Assembly: GCF_001553605.1 (NCBI RefSeq)
Contig: NZ_CP014229.1
Coordinates: forward strand, 2,322,501-2,386,500
DNA from: Desulfovibrio fairfieldensis
GTDB taxonomy: Bacteria; Desulfobacterota; Desulfovibrionia; Desulfovibrionales; Desulfovibrionaceae
Reading direction: 5' to 3'
DNA length: 64,000 nt
Shown: positions 28,364 through 37,057 of the stretch, piece after piece
How the letters are laid out: each line of letters starts with the position of its first letter
Position numbering within the stretch: position 1 is the first letter of the stretch
The notes under the pieces: generated by a model
What the model saw: the letters and a program-made list of their open reading frames with translations, nothing else
Databases searched by the model: none
What the model was told of the DNA's origin: nothing
Position numbers and translations under genes: made by a program

Positions 28364-28723
28364 TTAGAACTCCAGACCGCCTTCGCGGGCGCCGTCGGCT
28401 ACAGCCTTGACGCGACCGTGATAAATATACCCGTTGCGATCGAATACCACCTTGCTGATATTCTTTTCCTTGGCCAAGCGGGCAATTTCCTTGCCCACGC
28501 GTTCGGCGCCGCTCTTGTTGCAGTGCAGGCCGGATTCGGTTTTGGAAAGGCTAAGGGTGGAGGCGGACACCAGAGTCGCGCCTTCCAGATCGTTCACGAT
28601 CTGGGCGTAAATATGCAGGTTGGACCTGTAGACCACGAGACGCGGACGTTCAGCCGTGCCGTTGACCTTTTTGCGGATGCGGATCTTGCGGCGCTGACGG
28701 GATTCATTCTTGCTATAATTCAT
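28364..28723 (-). CDS. rplR: 50S ribosomal protein L18
   Basis: 119 residues, binds 5S rRNA with L5. Conserved [20 protein letters not shown] and [26 protein letters not shown] end. 10 nt after rplF. Confidence 0.98.
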   Translation of the reverse strand: MNYSKNESRQRRKIRIRKKVNGTAERPRLVVYRSNLHIYAQIVNDLEGATLVSASTLSLSKTESGLHCNKSGAERVGKEIARLAKEKNISKVVFDRNGYIYHGRVKAVADGAREGGLEF

Positions 28724-28733
28724 GACGCAGCCC

Positions 28734-29273
28734 CTACTTCTTGCCGCCGGACTTGCCCACCTTGCGGCGGATGGTCTCGGTCACGTACTTGATGCCCTTG
28801 CCCTTGTACGGCTCGGGCTTGCGGATACGGCGGATCCTGGCGGCCATTTCGCCCACCAGTTCCTTGTCCACGCCGCTGATGGTCAACACCTGGCCTTCCA
28901 CGGCGGCCTTGATACCGGCGGGCAGTTCCAGCACCACGGGGTGGGAAAAGCCCACGGCCAGTTCAATGATGTTGCCTTTCACGGCCACGCGATAGCCCAC
29001 GCCGATGACTTCCAGGGCCTTGGAAAAGCCCTTGGTCACGCCGTCGATGCAGTTGGCCAGCAGCGTGCGGCGCAGGCCGTGCTGCGAACGGCTTTCACGG
29101 GTTTCTTCGAGGCGGGTCAATGTCACATGCCCGTCGGCCAGCTCATACTTGAGCAGAGAGCAGAGAGGCGTGCTCAGCGAGCCCTTGGGGCCTTTCACTT
29201 CCACAACATCCGTTCCGATCTTGACTTCGACGCCATTGGGAACGGGAATGGGCAGTTTACCTATGCGAGACAT
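28734..29273 (-). CDS. rplF: 50S ribosomal protein L6
   Basis: 179 residues from the ATG at 29273 ([17 protein letters not shown]). The frame is open eight codons further up, but this start is the family one. Two repeated domains, and the C-terminal [11 protein letters not shown] motif is present. 10 nt after rpsH. Confidence 0.97.
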   Translation of the reverse strand: MSRIGKLPIPVPNGVEVKIGTDVVEVKGPKGSLSTPLCSLLKYELADGHVTLTRLEETRESRSQHGLRRTLLANCIDGVTKGFSKALEVIGVGYRVAVKGNIIELAVGFSHPVVLELPAGIKAAVEGQVLTISGVDKELVGEMAARIRRIRKPEPYKGKGIKYVTETIRRKVGKSGGKK

Positions 29274-29283
29274 AACGCACCGC

Positions 29284-29664
29284 CTACCAGATTTCACACA
29301 GAAGTTCGCCGCCCACCTTCTTCTCGTGGGCGGTCATGCCGTCCAGCACGCCGCTGGACGTGGACAGAATGCAAATGCCGAGGCCGTTCTGCACCTTGGG
29401 GATCTGACGCGAATTCACGTACACCCGGCGGCCCGGAGTGCTCACGCGCTTCAGGCCCGAAATGACGGGCTTGCCCTTCAGGTACTTGAGAGTGATGGTG
29501 ATGGTACTGTCGGCCACGGCCACGTCTTCGACGTAACCTTCCTGCTTGAGGATGGCGGCTAACGATTCCTTCATCTTCGAGCGCGGCACATTCACTTCCT
29601 TGTGCAGGGCCAAATGTGCGTTGCGGATACGGGTCAGCATATCCGCAATGGGATCTGTCAACAT
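29284..29664 (-). CDS. rpsH: 30S ribosomal protein S8
   Basis: 126 residues, primary 16S rRNA binder and, in E. coli, repressor of the spc operon. Start MLTDPIADMLTRIRNAHLA and end STSSGVLDGMTAHEKKVGGELLCEIW. An unusual 109-nt gap with hairpins separates it from rpsN. Confidence 0.98.
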   Translation of the reverse strand: MLTDPIADMLTRIRNAHLALHKEVNVPRSKMKESLAAILKQEGYVEDVAVADSTITITLKYLKGKPVISGLKRVSTPGRRVYVNSRQIPKVQNGLGICILSTSSGVLDGMTAHEKKVGGELLCEIW

Positions 29665-29773
29665 CGAAAGCTCCTGAGAGTTTTGAGCGCGGGGTTAACG
29701 GCCCGATGCCGCCACTTCCCACAGGCGCGGTGTTCTCCGCGCCGCCCGGACGCTCCCGCGTCCGGCAATGCTT
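29665..29773 (-). other. Hairpin-rich gap between rpsN and rpsH
   Basis: Contains a perfect 8-bp stem CCGGACGC/GCGTCCGG around 29747-29766 and GGCGCGG/CCGCGCC pairing just beside it. In a cluster where most gaps are under 15 nt, this may be a processing or feedback site. Confidence 0.4.
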
Positions 29774-29959
29774 TTACCAGCTCGACTTGCGCACGCCGGG
29801 CAACTCGCCGCGCAGGGCCATGTTGCGGAAGCAGATACGGCAGATGCCGAACTGGCGCAAAAAGGCGCGGGAACGACCGCACAGCGGGCAACGATTGTAG
29901 GCGCGCGCACTGAACTTGGGCTTACGTTTGGCCTTCACTTCCAGCGAAGTACGGGACAT
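29774..29959 (-). CDS. rpsN: 30S ribosomal protein S14, zinc-binding type Z
   Basis: 61 residues with Cys24, Cys27, Cys40 and Cys43, the short zinc-dependent form rather than the 101-residue form of E. coli. 11 nt after rplE. Confidence 0.98.
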   Translation of the reverse strand: MSRTSLEVKAKRKPKFSARAYNRCPLCGRSRAFLRQFGICRICFRNMALRGELPGVRKSSW

Positions 29960-29970
29960 ACGGCAGACTC

Positions 29971-30510
29971 CTATTTACGGAACGGCATGCCCAACTGGTC
30001 CAGAAGGAACTTGCCTTCCTTGTCCGTGGCCGCCGAAGTAACAATGGTGATGTTCATGCCCTTGGGATTTTCCACACGGTCGATTTCCAGCTCGGGAAAG
30101 ATGGTGTGTTCCTTGATGCCCAAGGTGAAGTTGCCGCGCCCGTCAAAGCCGCGATCCGGAATGCCGCGGAAGTCGCGCACCCGGGGCAGGGCAAAGTTCA
30201 TGAGCTTGTCCAGGAAGTCCCACATGCGGTCCTTGCGCAGGGTGACGCGAGCGCCGATGGGCATGCCTTCGCGCAGCTTGAAAGCGGCAATGGATTTCTT
30301 GGCGCGGGTCACCACAGCTTTCTGGCCGGCAATGGCGGTCAGTTCCGCCACGGCCTCCTCCATGATCTTGTTGTTCTGGGTGGCGGCGCCAAGGCCGATG
30401 TTCAGAGAGATTTTTTCAATCCCGGGCAGCTGCATAGAGGAGGTATAATTGAACTCCTTCTGCAACACCGGAACCACTTTCTCTCTATATATCTTTTCAA
30501 GGCGTGTCAT
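29971..30510 (-). CDS. rplE: 50S ribosomal protein L5
   Basis: 179 residues, carries 5S rRNA into the large subunit. Typical motifs [14 protein letters not shown] and [23 protein letters not shown]-like [12 protein letters not shown]. 9 nt after rplX. Confidence 0.98.
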   Translation of the reverse strand: MTRLEKIYREKVVPVLQKEFNYTSSMQLPGIEKISLNIGLGAATQNNKIMEEAVAELTAIAGQKAVVTRAKKSIAAFKLREGMPIGARVTLRKDRMWDFLDKLMNFALPRVRDFRGIPDRGFDGRGNFTLGIKEHTIFPELEIDRVENPKGMNITIVTSAATDKEGKFLLDQLGMPFRK

Positions 30511-30519
30511 CGTATCACC

Positions 30520-30852
30520 TTATTCCATGACTTCGTTGCACTTTTTGCAGAAGCGCACTTTCTTTTGCTTGCCTTCGGACTCGATGTACTTGTAGCCCAC
30601 CTTGGTGGCTTTGCCGCACGCCGAGCAGACCACCATGACGTTGGAGACATGGATGGGCATTTCCTTTTCCACGATGCCGCCGGGCTGCTGGGCATAGGGA
30701 TTGGGGCGCATGTGGCGTTTGGCCATATTGGTCTTTTCCACCAACACGCGATCCTTTTTGCGCAGGATCTTGAGCACCTTGCCGATCTTGCCCGCGTCCT
30801 TGCCGGTGATCACCATCACCTTGTCGTCCTTGCGGATGCGATACGTTTTCAT
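30520..30852 (-). CDS. rplX: 50S ribosomal protein L24
   Basis: 110 residues, assembly-initiating protein with the KOW motif ([16 protein letters not shown]). The C-terminal part has [14 protein letters not shown] and [10 protein letters not shown], two CxxC pairs, so this version may bind zinc. Confidence 0.97.
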   Translation of the reverse strand: MKTYRIRKDDKVMVITGKDAGKIGKVLKILRKKDRVLVEKTNMAKRHMRPNPYAQQPGGIVEKEMPIHVSNVMVVCSACGKATKVGYKYIESEGKQKKVRFCKKCNEVME

Positions 30853-30861
30853 GACGATCTC

Positions 30862-31230
30862 CTAGAGCACTTCCGGGGCAAGGGAAATAATTTTCATGAA
30901 GTTCTGGGCGCGCAGCTCACGGGCCACGGGGCCGAAGATACGCGTGCCCACCGGCTCGCCCTGGTTGGAGAGCAGCACGGCGGCGTTGCCGTCGAACTTG
31001 ATGTAGCTGCCGTCCATGCGCCGCACTTCCTTGGCGGTGCGCACGATAACGGCCTTCATCACGTCGCCCTTCTTCACCTTGCTGTGGGGCATGGCTTCCT
31101 TGACGGAAACCATGATGATGTCGCCCACCGAGGCGTAACGGCGGTGCGAACCGCCCAGCACCTTGATGCAGGCCACCTTTTTGGCGCCGGAATTGTCGGC
31201 CACCTGAAGCGTTGATTCTACCTGGATCAT
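30862..31230 (-). CDS. rplN: 50S ribosomal protein L14
   Basis: 122 residues, [19 protein letters not shown] with the conserved [14 protein letters not shown] and FGPVARELR. It forms a bridge to 16S rRNA. 9 nt after rpsQ. Confidence 0.98.
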   Translation of the reverse strand: MIQVESTLQVADNSGAKKVACIKVLGGSHRRYASVGDIIMVSVKEAMPHSKVKKGDVMKAVIVRTAKEVRRMDGSYIKFDGNAAVLLSNQGEPVGTRIFGPVARELRAQNFMKIISLAPEVL

Positions 31231-31239
31231 GGCACTACC

Positions 31240-31503
31240 CTACACGGCTTTTTCAATGATGGAGACCAGATGCCAGCGCTTGTTGCGCGACATGGGACGG
31301 AACTCCACGATTTTGACCTTGTCGCCCATACCGCATTCGTTCATGGGATCATGAGCCGTGAACTTCTTGCGGCGCCTCACATACTTTTTGAGCAGAGGGT
31401 GCTTGACCAGGGTCTCAACGCGCACGACAATGGTTTTGTCGTTCTTGTCGCTCACCACAATGCCGGTCAGCGTTCTGCCCTTGCGTTCTTCCAGAGCTTG
31501 CAT
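31240..31503 (-). CDS. rpsQ: 30S ribosomal protein S17
   Basis: 87 residues, OB-fold: [21 protein letters not shown] then [27 protein letters not shown]. 2 nt after rpmC. Confidence 0.98.
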   Translation of the reverse strand: MQALEERKGRTLTGIVVSDKNDKTIVVRVETLVKHPLLKKYVRRRKKFTAHDPMNECGMGDKVKIVEFRPMSRNKRWHLVSIIEKAV

Positions 31504-31505
31504 TT

Positions 31506-31736
31506 TCAGGCCCTCTGTTCCTTTTCGTTCAACACGGTCTCAATGCGCGCCACCTGCTTCCGCATGGCTTTCAGCTCGGAAGTCTTTTCAAGCTGCGCCG
31601 CGGCGTGCTTGAAGCGGGCGTTCATCAGTTCCTGCCGCTGCTCGGTCAGCTTGCCGCGCAGTTCTTCCGCGCTCATATCGCGCAGCTTGTCGGCGGCATC
31701 CCGGACAGCCTTGTCACTTTTTTTCTTGGCAGCCAT
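31506..31736 (-). CDS. rpmC: 50S ribosomal protein L29
   Basis: 76 residues with a slightly longer Lys-rich N-terminus ([20 protein letters not shown]) than usual, then the two-helix L29 fold. It sits at the tunnel exit, near the trigger factor docking protein L23. One-base overlap with rplP. Confidence 0.96.
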   Translation of the reverse strand: MAAKKKSDKAVRDAADKLRDMSAEELRGKLTEQRQELMNARFKHAAAQLEKTSELKAMRKQVARIETVLNEKEQRA

Positions 31737-32149
31737 TAGAAGCCCTCCCTCACCACGATGACAGTCTTGACAGGCAGCTTGTGCGCCGCGCGGGTCAAGG
31801 CTTCGCGGGCCAGTTCCAGGCTGACGCCCTTGATTTCATACAGCACGCGGCCGGGTTTGACCGGCGCGCACCAGCCCACCGGCGCGCCCTTACCGGAACC
31901 CTGACGGGTTTCCAGAGGCTTGGAGGTGACCGGACGGTCCGGAAAAACGCGAATCCAGACTTTGCCGCCGCGCTTGATGTGACGCATCATGGCGATACGG
32001 GCGGCCTCAATCTGCTGGCTGGACAGATGTCCGTGCTGCACGGCCTTCAGGCCGATGTCGCCGAAGGCAATGGAGGCGCCGCGCGTAGCCAGCCCGCGCA
32101 AACGGCCTTTCTGCCACTTGCGGAATTTAACTTTTTTGGGCGCAAGCAT
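31736..32149 (-). CDS. rplP: 50S ribosomal protein L16
   Basis: 137 residues: [19 protein letters not shown], then [21 protein letters not shown]. Contacts the A-site tRNA. One-base overlap with rpsC. Confidence 0.98.
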   Translation of the reverse strand: MLAPKKVKFRKWQKGRLRGLATRGASIAFGDIGLKAVQHGHLSSQQIEAARIAMMRHIKRGGKVWIRVFPDRPVTSKPLETRQGSGKGAPVGWCAPVKPGRVLYEIKGVSLELAREALTRAAHKLPVKTVIVVREGF

Positions 32150-32790
32150 TATTGTTCAACCTCTTTGTCAAGGATTTCACCCTTGTAGATCCACACCTTG
32201 ACACCAATGATGCCATAGGTGGTACGCGCTTCGGCAAAGCCGAAGTCAATGTCGGCGCGCAGGGTCTGCAAGGGCACGCGACCGTCGCGATACCATTCGG
32301 TACGGGCGATTTCAGCTCCGGCCAGACGACCGGCGCACGTCACCTTGATGCCTTCGCCGCCGAACTTGCGGGCCATGGACACGGTACGCTTCATGGCGCG
32401 CCGGAAGGCCACGCGGCGCTCCAGCTGCTGGGCGATATTCTCGGCCACGAGCTGGGCGTCCACTTCGGGACGGCGGATTTCATTCACTTCCAGGGAGAAT
32501 TCGCGCCCGAACTTCTGGCGCAGGTCTCCACGCAGCTTTTCAATTTCCACGCCCTTGCGCCCGATGACGATGCCGGGGCGGGCCGTGGAAAGAATCAGGC
32601 GCACTTTGCCGCCAGCGCGTTCGATCTCGATCTTGGACAACCCCGCATGATAGAGGAGCTTTTTGACGAACGCGCGGATCTTGCTGTCTTCGTAGACAAA
32701 GGCAGGATATTCCTTCTTGCTGAACCAGCGGGACTGCCAGTTCTTGTTATACCCAAGCCGGAAGCCGAACGGATGTACTTTCTGACCCAT
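32149..32790 (-). CDS. rpsC: 30S ribosomal protein S3
   Basis: 213 residues with the type II KH domain ([21 protein letters not shown]) and the C-terminal domain ending in [13 protein letters not shown]. 3 nt after rplV. Confidence 0.98.
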   Translation of the reverse strand: MGQKVHPFGFRLGYNKNWQSRWFSKKEYPAFVYEDSKIRAFVKKLLYHAGLSKIEIERAGGKVRLILSTARPGIVIGRKGVEIEKLRGDLRQKFGREFSLEVNEIRRPEVDAQLVAENIAQQLERRVAFRRAMKRTVSMARKFGGEGIKVTCAGRLAGAEIARTEWYRDGRVPLQTLRADIDFGFAEARTTYGIIGVKVWIYKGEILDKEVEQ

Positions 32791-32793
32791 AGC

Positions 32794-33132
32794 CTATTCC
32801 TGCCCTTCTGCGAGTATGACGGTGATGTGGCTGGTGCGCTTGTGAATCTTGCTGGCCCGGCCCTGAGCGCGGGGCATGAAGCGCTTCCACGAAGGGCCTT
32901 CGTTGACCACGATTTCCTTCACCACCATGGCATCCACATCCACGCCGCCCAGCTGCGAGGCATTGGCCAACGCGCTTTTGAGCACGCCGAAGAGCACGCC
33001 CGCGGGCTTGTTGGGGGTGAAGCGCAGAAGATTCATGGCTTCCTCAACCCCAAGGCCCTGCACGTTTTTAGCCACAAGCCGGGTCTTGCGCGGCGAAACG
33101 CGCTGGAATTTCGCAATAGCTTTCGATTCCAT
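32794..33132 (-). CDS. rplV: 50S ribosomal protein L22
   Basis: 112 residues. The extended loop that lines the exit tunnel is present (SWKRFMPRAQGRASKIHKRTSH), where macrolide resistance changes can arise. 9 nt after rpsS. Confidence 0.98.
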   Translation of the reverse strand: MESKAIAKFQRVSPRKTRLVAKNVQGLGVEEAMNLLRFTPNKPAGVLFGVLKSALANASQLGGVDVDAMVVKEIVVNEGPSWKRFMPRAQGRASKIHKRTSHITVILAEGQE

Positions 33133-33141
33133 AGTTCTACC

Positions 33142-33426
33142 CTACTTCTTGCCGGCCTTGGCCTTTTTATCGGCAGCGTGCCCGTGGAAGGTACGGGTGG
33201 GCGAAAATTCGCCCAACTTGTGGCCCACCATGTTTTCGGTGACAAACACCGGCACGAACTTCTTGCCATTGTGCACCGCGAAGGTCAGTCCCACCATTTC
33301 CGGCAGGATGGTCGAGCGGCGCGACCAGGTCTTGAGCACGCGACGGTCGCTGTTGGCCACCGCGCTGTCGACCTTGTTCATCAAATGGCCGTCCACGAAC
33401 GGCCCTTTTTTCAATGATCTCGGCAT
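33142..33426 (-). CDS. rpsS: 30S ribosomal protein S19
   Basis: 94 residues: [19 protein letters not shown] with [21 protein letters not shown]. Head protein contacting S13. 9 nt after rplB. Confidence 0.98.
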   Translation of the reverse strand: MPRSLKKGPFVDGHLMNKVDSAVANSDRRVLKTWSRRSTILPEMVGLTFAVHNGKKFVPVFVTENMVGHKLGEFSPTRTFHGHAADKKAKAGKK

Positions 33427-33435
33427 GAGCTACTC

Positions 33436-34284
33436 CTACTTCTGGCCGCGGCGTTTGATGATCAGCCGGGAAGAGGCCTTCTTCTTGTCACGGGTCTTGT
33501 AACCCTTGGCGGGCATGCCCCACGGCGACACAGGATGGCGGCCGCCGGAGCTTCTGCCTTCACCGCCGCCCAACGGGTGGTCGATGGGGTTCATGGCCAC
33601 GCCGCGCACCTGGGGCCGACGGCCCAGCCAGCGGTTACGGCCGGCTTTGCCCAGCGAGATGTTTTCGTGGTGGATGTTGCCCACCTGCCCCACGGTGGCC
33701 ACGCAGGAGGCCAGTACCTTGCGCACTTCGCCCGAGGGCAGGCGCAGCAGGGCGTATTTGCCTTCCTTGGCCACAAGCTGGGCGTAGGTGCCTGCGGCAC
33801 GGCAGAGCTGGCCGCCCTTGCCGGGGTAGAGCTCCACATTATGGATCACGGTACCCACGGGAATACGGGCCATTTCCAGCGCGTTGCCGGGCTTGATATC
33901 GGCCGTTGCGCCGCTGCGGGTGCTGACGCCGCTCATGACCACGTCGCCCTGGTTCAGGCCCACGGGCGCGAGGATATAGCGCTTTTCGCCGTCCGCATAG
34001 TGCAGCAGCGCAATGCGGGCGGTGCGGTTGGGATCGTATTCAATCTGCGCCACAGTGGCTTCAATGCCGGTCTTGTCCCGCTTGAAGTCGATGAGGCGGT
34101 ACAGGCGTTTGACGCCGCCGCCGCGACGGCGACTGGTGACGCGGCCACGGTTGTTGCGGCCGGCCTTCTTGGGCAGACCTTCGGTGAGCGACTTCTCAGG
34201 GCGCGTCCGGGTGATTTCCTCAAAGTCGGAAACCGTCTGGAAGCGACGCCCCGCGGAGGTCGGTTTCAGCTTGCGGACAGCCAT
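33436..34284 (-). CDS. rplB: 50S ribosomal protein L2
   Basis: 282 residues. The peptidyl-transferase-proximal loop [24 protein letters not shown] is intact, including the histidine at its tip. Ends in a basic [16 protein letters not shown]. 2 nt after rplW. Confidence 0.98.
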   Translation of the reverse strand: MAVRKLKPTSAGRRFQTVSDFEEITRTRPEKSLTEGLPKKAGRNNRGRVTSRRRGGGVKRLYRLIDFKRDKTGIEATVAQIEYDPNRTARIALLHYADGEKRYILAPVGLNQGDVVMSGVSTRSGATADIKPGNALEMARIPVGTVIHNVELYPGKGGQLCRAAGTYAQLVAKEGKYALLRLPSGEVRKVLASCVATVGQVGNIHHENISLGKAGRNRWLGRRPQVRGVAMNPIDHPLGGGEGRSSGGRHPVSPWGMPAKGYKTRDKKKASSRLIIKRRGQK

Positions 34285-34286
34285 GA

Positions 34287-34577
34287 TTACACTCCCTCGA
34301 AGAACTCGATTTTATCGCCCTGGCGCAGCGTCACATACGCTTTCTTCCAGCCGGGCTTGCGGCCCACAACGCGGCCCTGGCGCTCCCTCACGGAAGGCGC
34401 GCGGCGCACTACGTTGACCGCTTCCACTTTCACATCAAAAGCCTTTTCCACAGCCTGCCTGATCTCAAGTTTGTTGGCCTTGGGATGGACATAAAAAGCC
34501 ACCTGTTGCGCCTCATCCTTGAGCAGCGTCGTCTTTTCCGTCAACAGGGGCTTGAGCAGAACGTACGTCGTTTCCAT
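34287..34577 (-). CDS. rplW: 50S ribosomal protein L23
   Basis: 96 residues from the ATG at 34577 ([19 protein letters not shown]). The frame is open upstream but overlaps rplD. Docking site for trigger factor and signal recognition particle. The ATG lies 1 nt from the rplD stop. Confidence 0.97.
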   Translation of the reverse strand: METTYVLLKPLLTEKTTLLKDEAQQVAFYVHPKANKLEIRQAVEKAFDVKVEAVNVVRRAPSVRERQGRVVGRKPGWKKAYVTLRQGDKIEFFEGV

Positions 34578-34578
34578 C

Positions 34579-35211
34579 TTAAGCCCCCTTCTTGGCAAAA
34601 CGCGCCTGCACAGACTCCACGGCCCCTTCCAGAAGCACAAGCTGCTTGTGCTTGAGCACGTCCAGCACGCTCAAGCGATCGGGCGTGGTCAGGGTCAGGC
34701 CGGGGATGTTGCGGGCCGAGCGGCTCAGAGCCTCATTGTCCTCGGGCGTCACGATGAGCGCCTTTCCGAGGCCGAGAGCACCGGCCACCTTGGCAAAATG
34801 CTTGGTCTTGGCTTCGGGCAGTTCAATGCCCTTGACCACCAGCAGGCTTTCACCGGCCAGACGGCTCGACAAAGCCATCTTGAGAGCCAGGGCGCGCACT
34901 TTGCTGTTGACCTTGAAGCCGTAGTCGCGCGGGCTGGGTCCGAAGATGATGGCGCCGCCGCGCCAGATAGGCGAACGGTTGGAGCCGGAGCGAGCCCGGC
35001 CGGTGCCCTTCTGCTTCCAAGGCTTGGCGCCGCCGCCGGAGACGAACGCGCGGGTCTTGGCATTGTGCGTGCCGGCGCGTTTGGCCGCCATCTGGGCGCG
35101 CACCACGAGGTTGAGGATTTCAGGCCTAACCTCGATTTCGAACACGTCGGAAGCCAGCGTCATTTCGCCGCTTTCCTGCTTGTTCTGGTCGTATACTTTC
35201 ACGGTAGCCAT
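34579..35211 (-). CDS. rplD: 50S ribosomal protein L4
   Basis: 210 residues. The loop reaching into the exit tunnel is seen as KPWKQKGTGRARSGSNRSPIW. In E. coli this protein also represses its own operon through the S10 leader, so it is the first candidate ligand for the structured leader found upstream here. Confidence 0.98.
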   Translation of the reverse strand: MATVKVYDQNKQESGEMTLASDVFEIEVRPEILNLVVRAQMAAKRAGTHNAKTRAFVSGGGAKPWKQKGTGRARSGSNRSPIWRGGAIIFGPSPRDYGFKVNSKVRALALKMALSSRLAGESLLVVKGIELPEAKTKHFAKVAGALGLGKALIVTPEDNEALSRSARNIPGLTLTTPDRLSVLDVLKHKQLVLLEGAVESVQARFAKKGA

Positions 35212-35221
35212 GTTGCTTCCC

Positions 35222-35851
35222 CTACTGCTTGCGGATCAGCACCAGCCCGTTCTTGGGGCCGGGCACGGAACCTTTGACCAGAATGACGTTGTCCTCGGGA
35301 CGCACGCCGACGATCAGAAGGCCCATTTCCGTCACGGTTTCATTGCCCCAATGGCCCGCCATCTTACGTCCTTTGAAGACGTGGCCGGGGAAGGTGTTGT
35401 TACCTACCGAACCATTGTTGCGGTGCACCTTTTCGCAGCCGTGCGTATCCTTGGAGCCGGCGAAGTTCCAGCGGCGCATACGGCCCTGGTAGCCCTTGCC
35501 CATGCTCTTGCCGGTCACCTTGACCACATCGCCGGCGGCGAAGATGTCCACGGTGAGCTGCTGGCCGGGCTGCTGCTCGGGCGCGCCCGAAAGCCGGATT
35601 TCACGCGTGTGGCGGAAAAGCCCGGTGCCGGCCTTGGCGAAGTGGCCGCGCATAGCTTTGTCCACATGCTTTTCCTTGGCTTCGGTCAGCGCGATCTGCA
35701 GGGCGTTGTAGCCGTCCTTTTCCACGGTTTTGACCTGGGTGACGGGGCAGGGCCCGGCCTCAATGACCGTCACGGCCACGGCGGCGCCGTCACCGGCGAA
35801 GATGCGGGTCATGCCAAGTTTGCGACCCAAAATTCCCATTTTCTCAGCCAT
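35222..35851 (-). CDS. rplC: 50S ribosomal protein L3
   Basis: 209 residues, start [22 protein letters not shown] and the central loop [19 protein letters not shown] near the peptidyl transferase centre. 12 nt after rpsJ. Confidence 0.98.
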   Translation of the reverse strand: MAEKMGILGRKLGMTRIFAGDGAAVAVTVIEAGPCPVTQVKTVEKDGYNALQIALTEAKEKHVDKAMRGHFAKAGTGLFRHTREIRLSGAPEQQPGQQLTVDIFAAGDVVKVTGKSMGKGYQGRMRRWNFAGSKDTHGCEKVHRNNGSVGNNTFPGHVFKGRKMAGHWGNETVTEMGLLIVGVRPEDNVILVKGSVPGPKNGLVLIRKQ

Positions 35852-35863
35852 GACTGCCTCTCG

Positions 35864-36181
35864 CTAGAGCTTGATTTCCACGTCCACACCGGCGGGCAAG
35901 GAGAGCTTGCCCAGCGCGTCGACGGTCTGCTGCGTGGGTTCCAGAATATCCATAAGCCGCTTGTGAATGCGCATTTCAAACTGCTCACGGGACTTCTTGT
36001 CCACGTGCACGGAGCGCTGAATGGTGTACTTATGGATGTTGGTGGGCAGGGGAATGGGCCCCGCCACACCGGCACCGGTATTGCGCGCCGTATCCACGAT
36101 TTCCGCAACGGCTTTATCCAGAATGCGGTAATCGTAGGCTTTGAGCTTGATCCGAATGCGATCGCTGCTAACAGTTGTCAT
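35864..36181 (-). CDS. rpsJ: 30S ribosomal protein S10 (also antitermination factor NusE)
   Basis: 105 residues from the ATG at 36181, preceded by GGAGTAGGCACA. The frame is open 35 codons upstream, but that part has no family similarity. Typical [22 protein letters not shown] and [20 protein letters not shown]. First gene of the cluster. Confidence 0.98.
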   Translation of the reverse strand: MTTVSSDRIRIKLKAYDYRILDKAVAEIVDTARNTGAGVAGPIPLPTNIHKYTIQRSVHVDKKSREQFEMRIHKRLMDILEPTQQTVDALGKLSLPAGVDVEIKL

Positions 36182-36717
36182 TGTGCCTACTCCGTTTGCA
36201 AAAACATCCCGCGCGGCCGACACGGCCCCGGCGGGCTCCTTCACAGCATACGCGGGCCATGAAGCACGGCCCGAAGGCCACCACACCCTGGCGACGGACG
36301 GAACAAGGCTACGTAAGGGGCTGCGCGAGTCGCGCGCATCACACCTGAAATCAGGAGTTCGGAAGATGATGGACGCCTGGGCGCTCCGGCATCATCCGTG
36401 TGATGCTCCCCGGCGCAGCCCAGGCCTGGCCGCCGATGAAAACGGCGGCGCGGCGGTCCCGCAGGGTCACCAAATGGGGTTTACCCCCAATACCTTACAG
36501 CCCCGGGTCACTCCGGCCTCTCGGCCTCGGTGGGGTCCGTCCTCGGGCTGGAACGGCTCGACATTGTCCGGCATTTGGTAACGCCTGCGAATGTCAAAGC
36601 CCGTGGCGGCGATGGAACCATGATGGCATCCGAACCGCTTCCGGGCGCAGCAGGACAGGCTCAACCTGCCCTTCCCTGCCGTCCAGGGAATGCTTCCACA
36701 GGAAAACCCGTTGAAGC
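36182..36717 (-). promoter_or_regulatory. Long structured leader of the S10 operon
   Basis: No credible gene. An 11-bp stem (36466-36476 with 36572-36582, one G-U pair) closes a 117-nt domain that contains GGGGT/ACCCC (36477-36488) and GGCC-TCTC-GGCC (36515-36526) hairpins. Nearer to rpsJ a second long stem (36375-36384 with 36413-36425) encloses GCATCA/TGATGC. Such architecture upstream of rpsJ suggests autoregulation. Confidence 0.6.
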
Positions 36718-36724
36718 GACGTCT

Positions 36725-36753
36725 TGTTTAGCCAAAACCCGGCCTGACGTCAA
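36725..36753 (-). promoter_or_regulatory. Candidate promoter of the ribosomal protein cluster
   Basis: TTGACG, 17-nt spacer, TAAACA on the minus strand, giving a leader of about 535 nt before rpsJ. The -10 is only moderate. Confidence 0.5.
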
Positions 36754-36832
36754 GGCTTTTCCATAAAAAAATTCAATCGGCCGCAAGGCCGCCGCCCCTG
36801 CTCCGGCGCGCCGCGCGGGCCGGGCCATCTGC

Positions 36833-36862
36833 TTGACAAAGCGGGTCGCCCGGGCCTACATG
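36833..36862 (+). promoter_or_regulatory. Candidate promoter of the TPR/receiver gene
   Basis: TTGACA at 36833-36838, 18-nt spacer, TACATG at 36857-36862 on the plus strand, about 190 nt upstream of the ATG at 37058. Divergent from the ribosomal cluster. Confidence 0.5.
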
Positions 36863-37057
36863 CTCTCGATAAACTATGCCGTGTGCTTGCGTCCCCGCGC
36901 CTTTTCCGCGCCCGGCCTTCATCCTACCTACGAAATGCGGTAGCTCAGACGTGTTACGCAGCGCCAGGCCGGAGCGAAAAGTTATACTTTCCGGCCTGTT
37001 CGGCATGCCTTTTCAGACAACCAGCGGTCGTTTTGTCCGCGACAGCAGGAGCCATCC

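Noticed and set aside
36935-36960. GCGGTAGCTCAG, like a tRNA D-arm, upstream of the TPR gene
   Set aside because: No anticodon or T-arm and no acceptor pairing follow.
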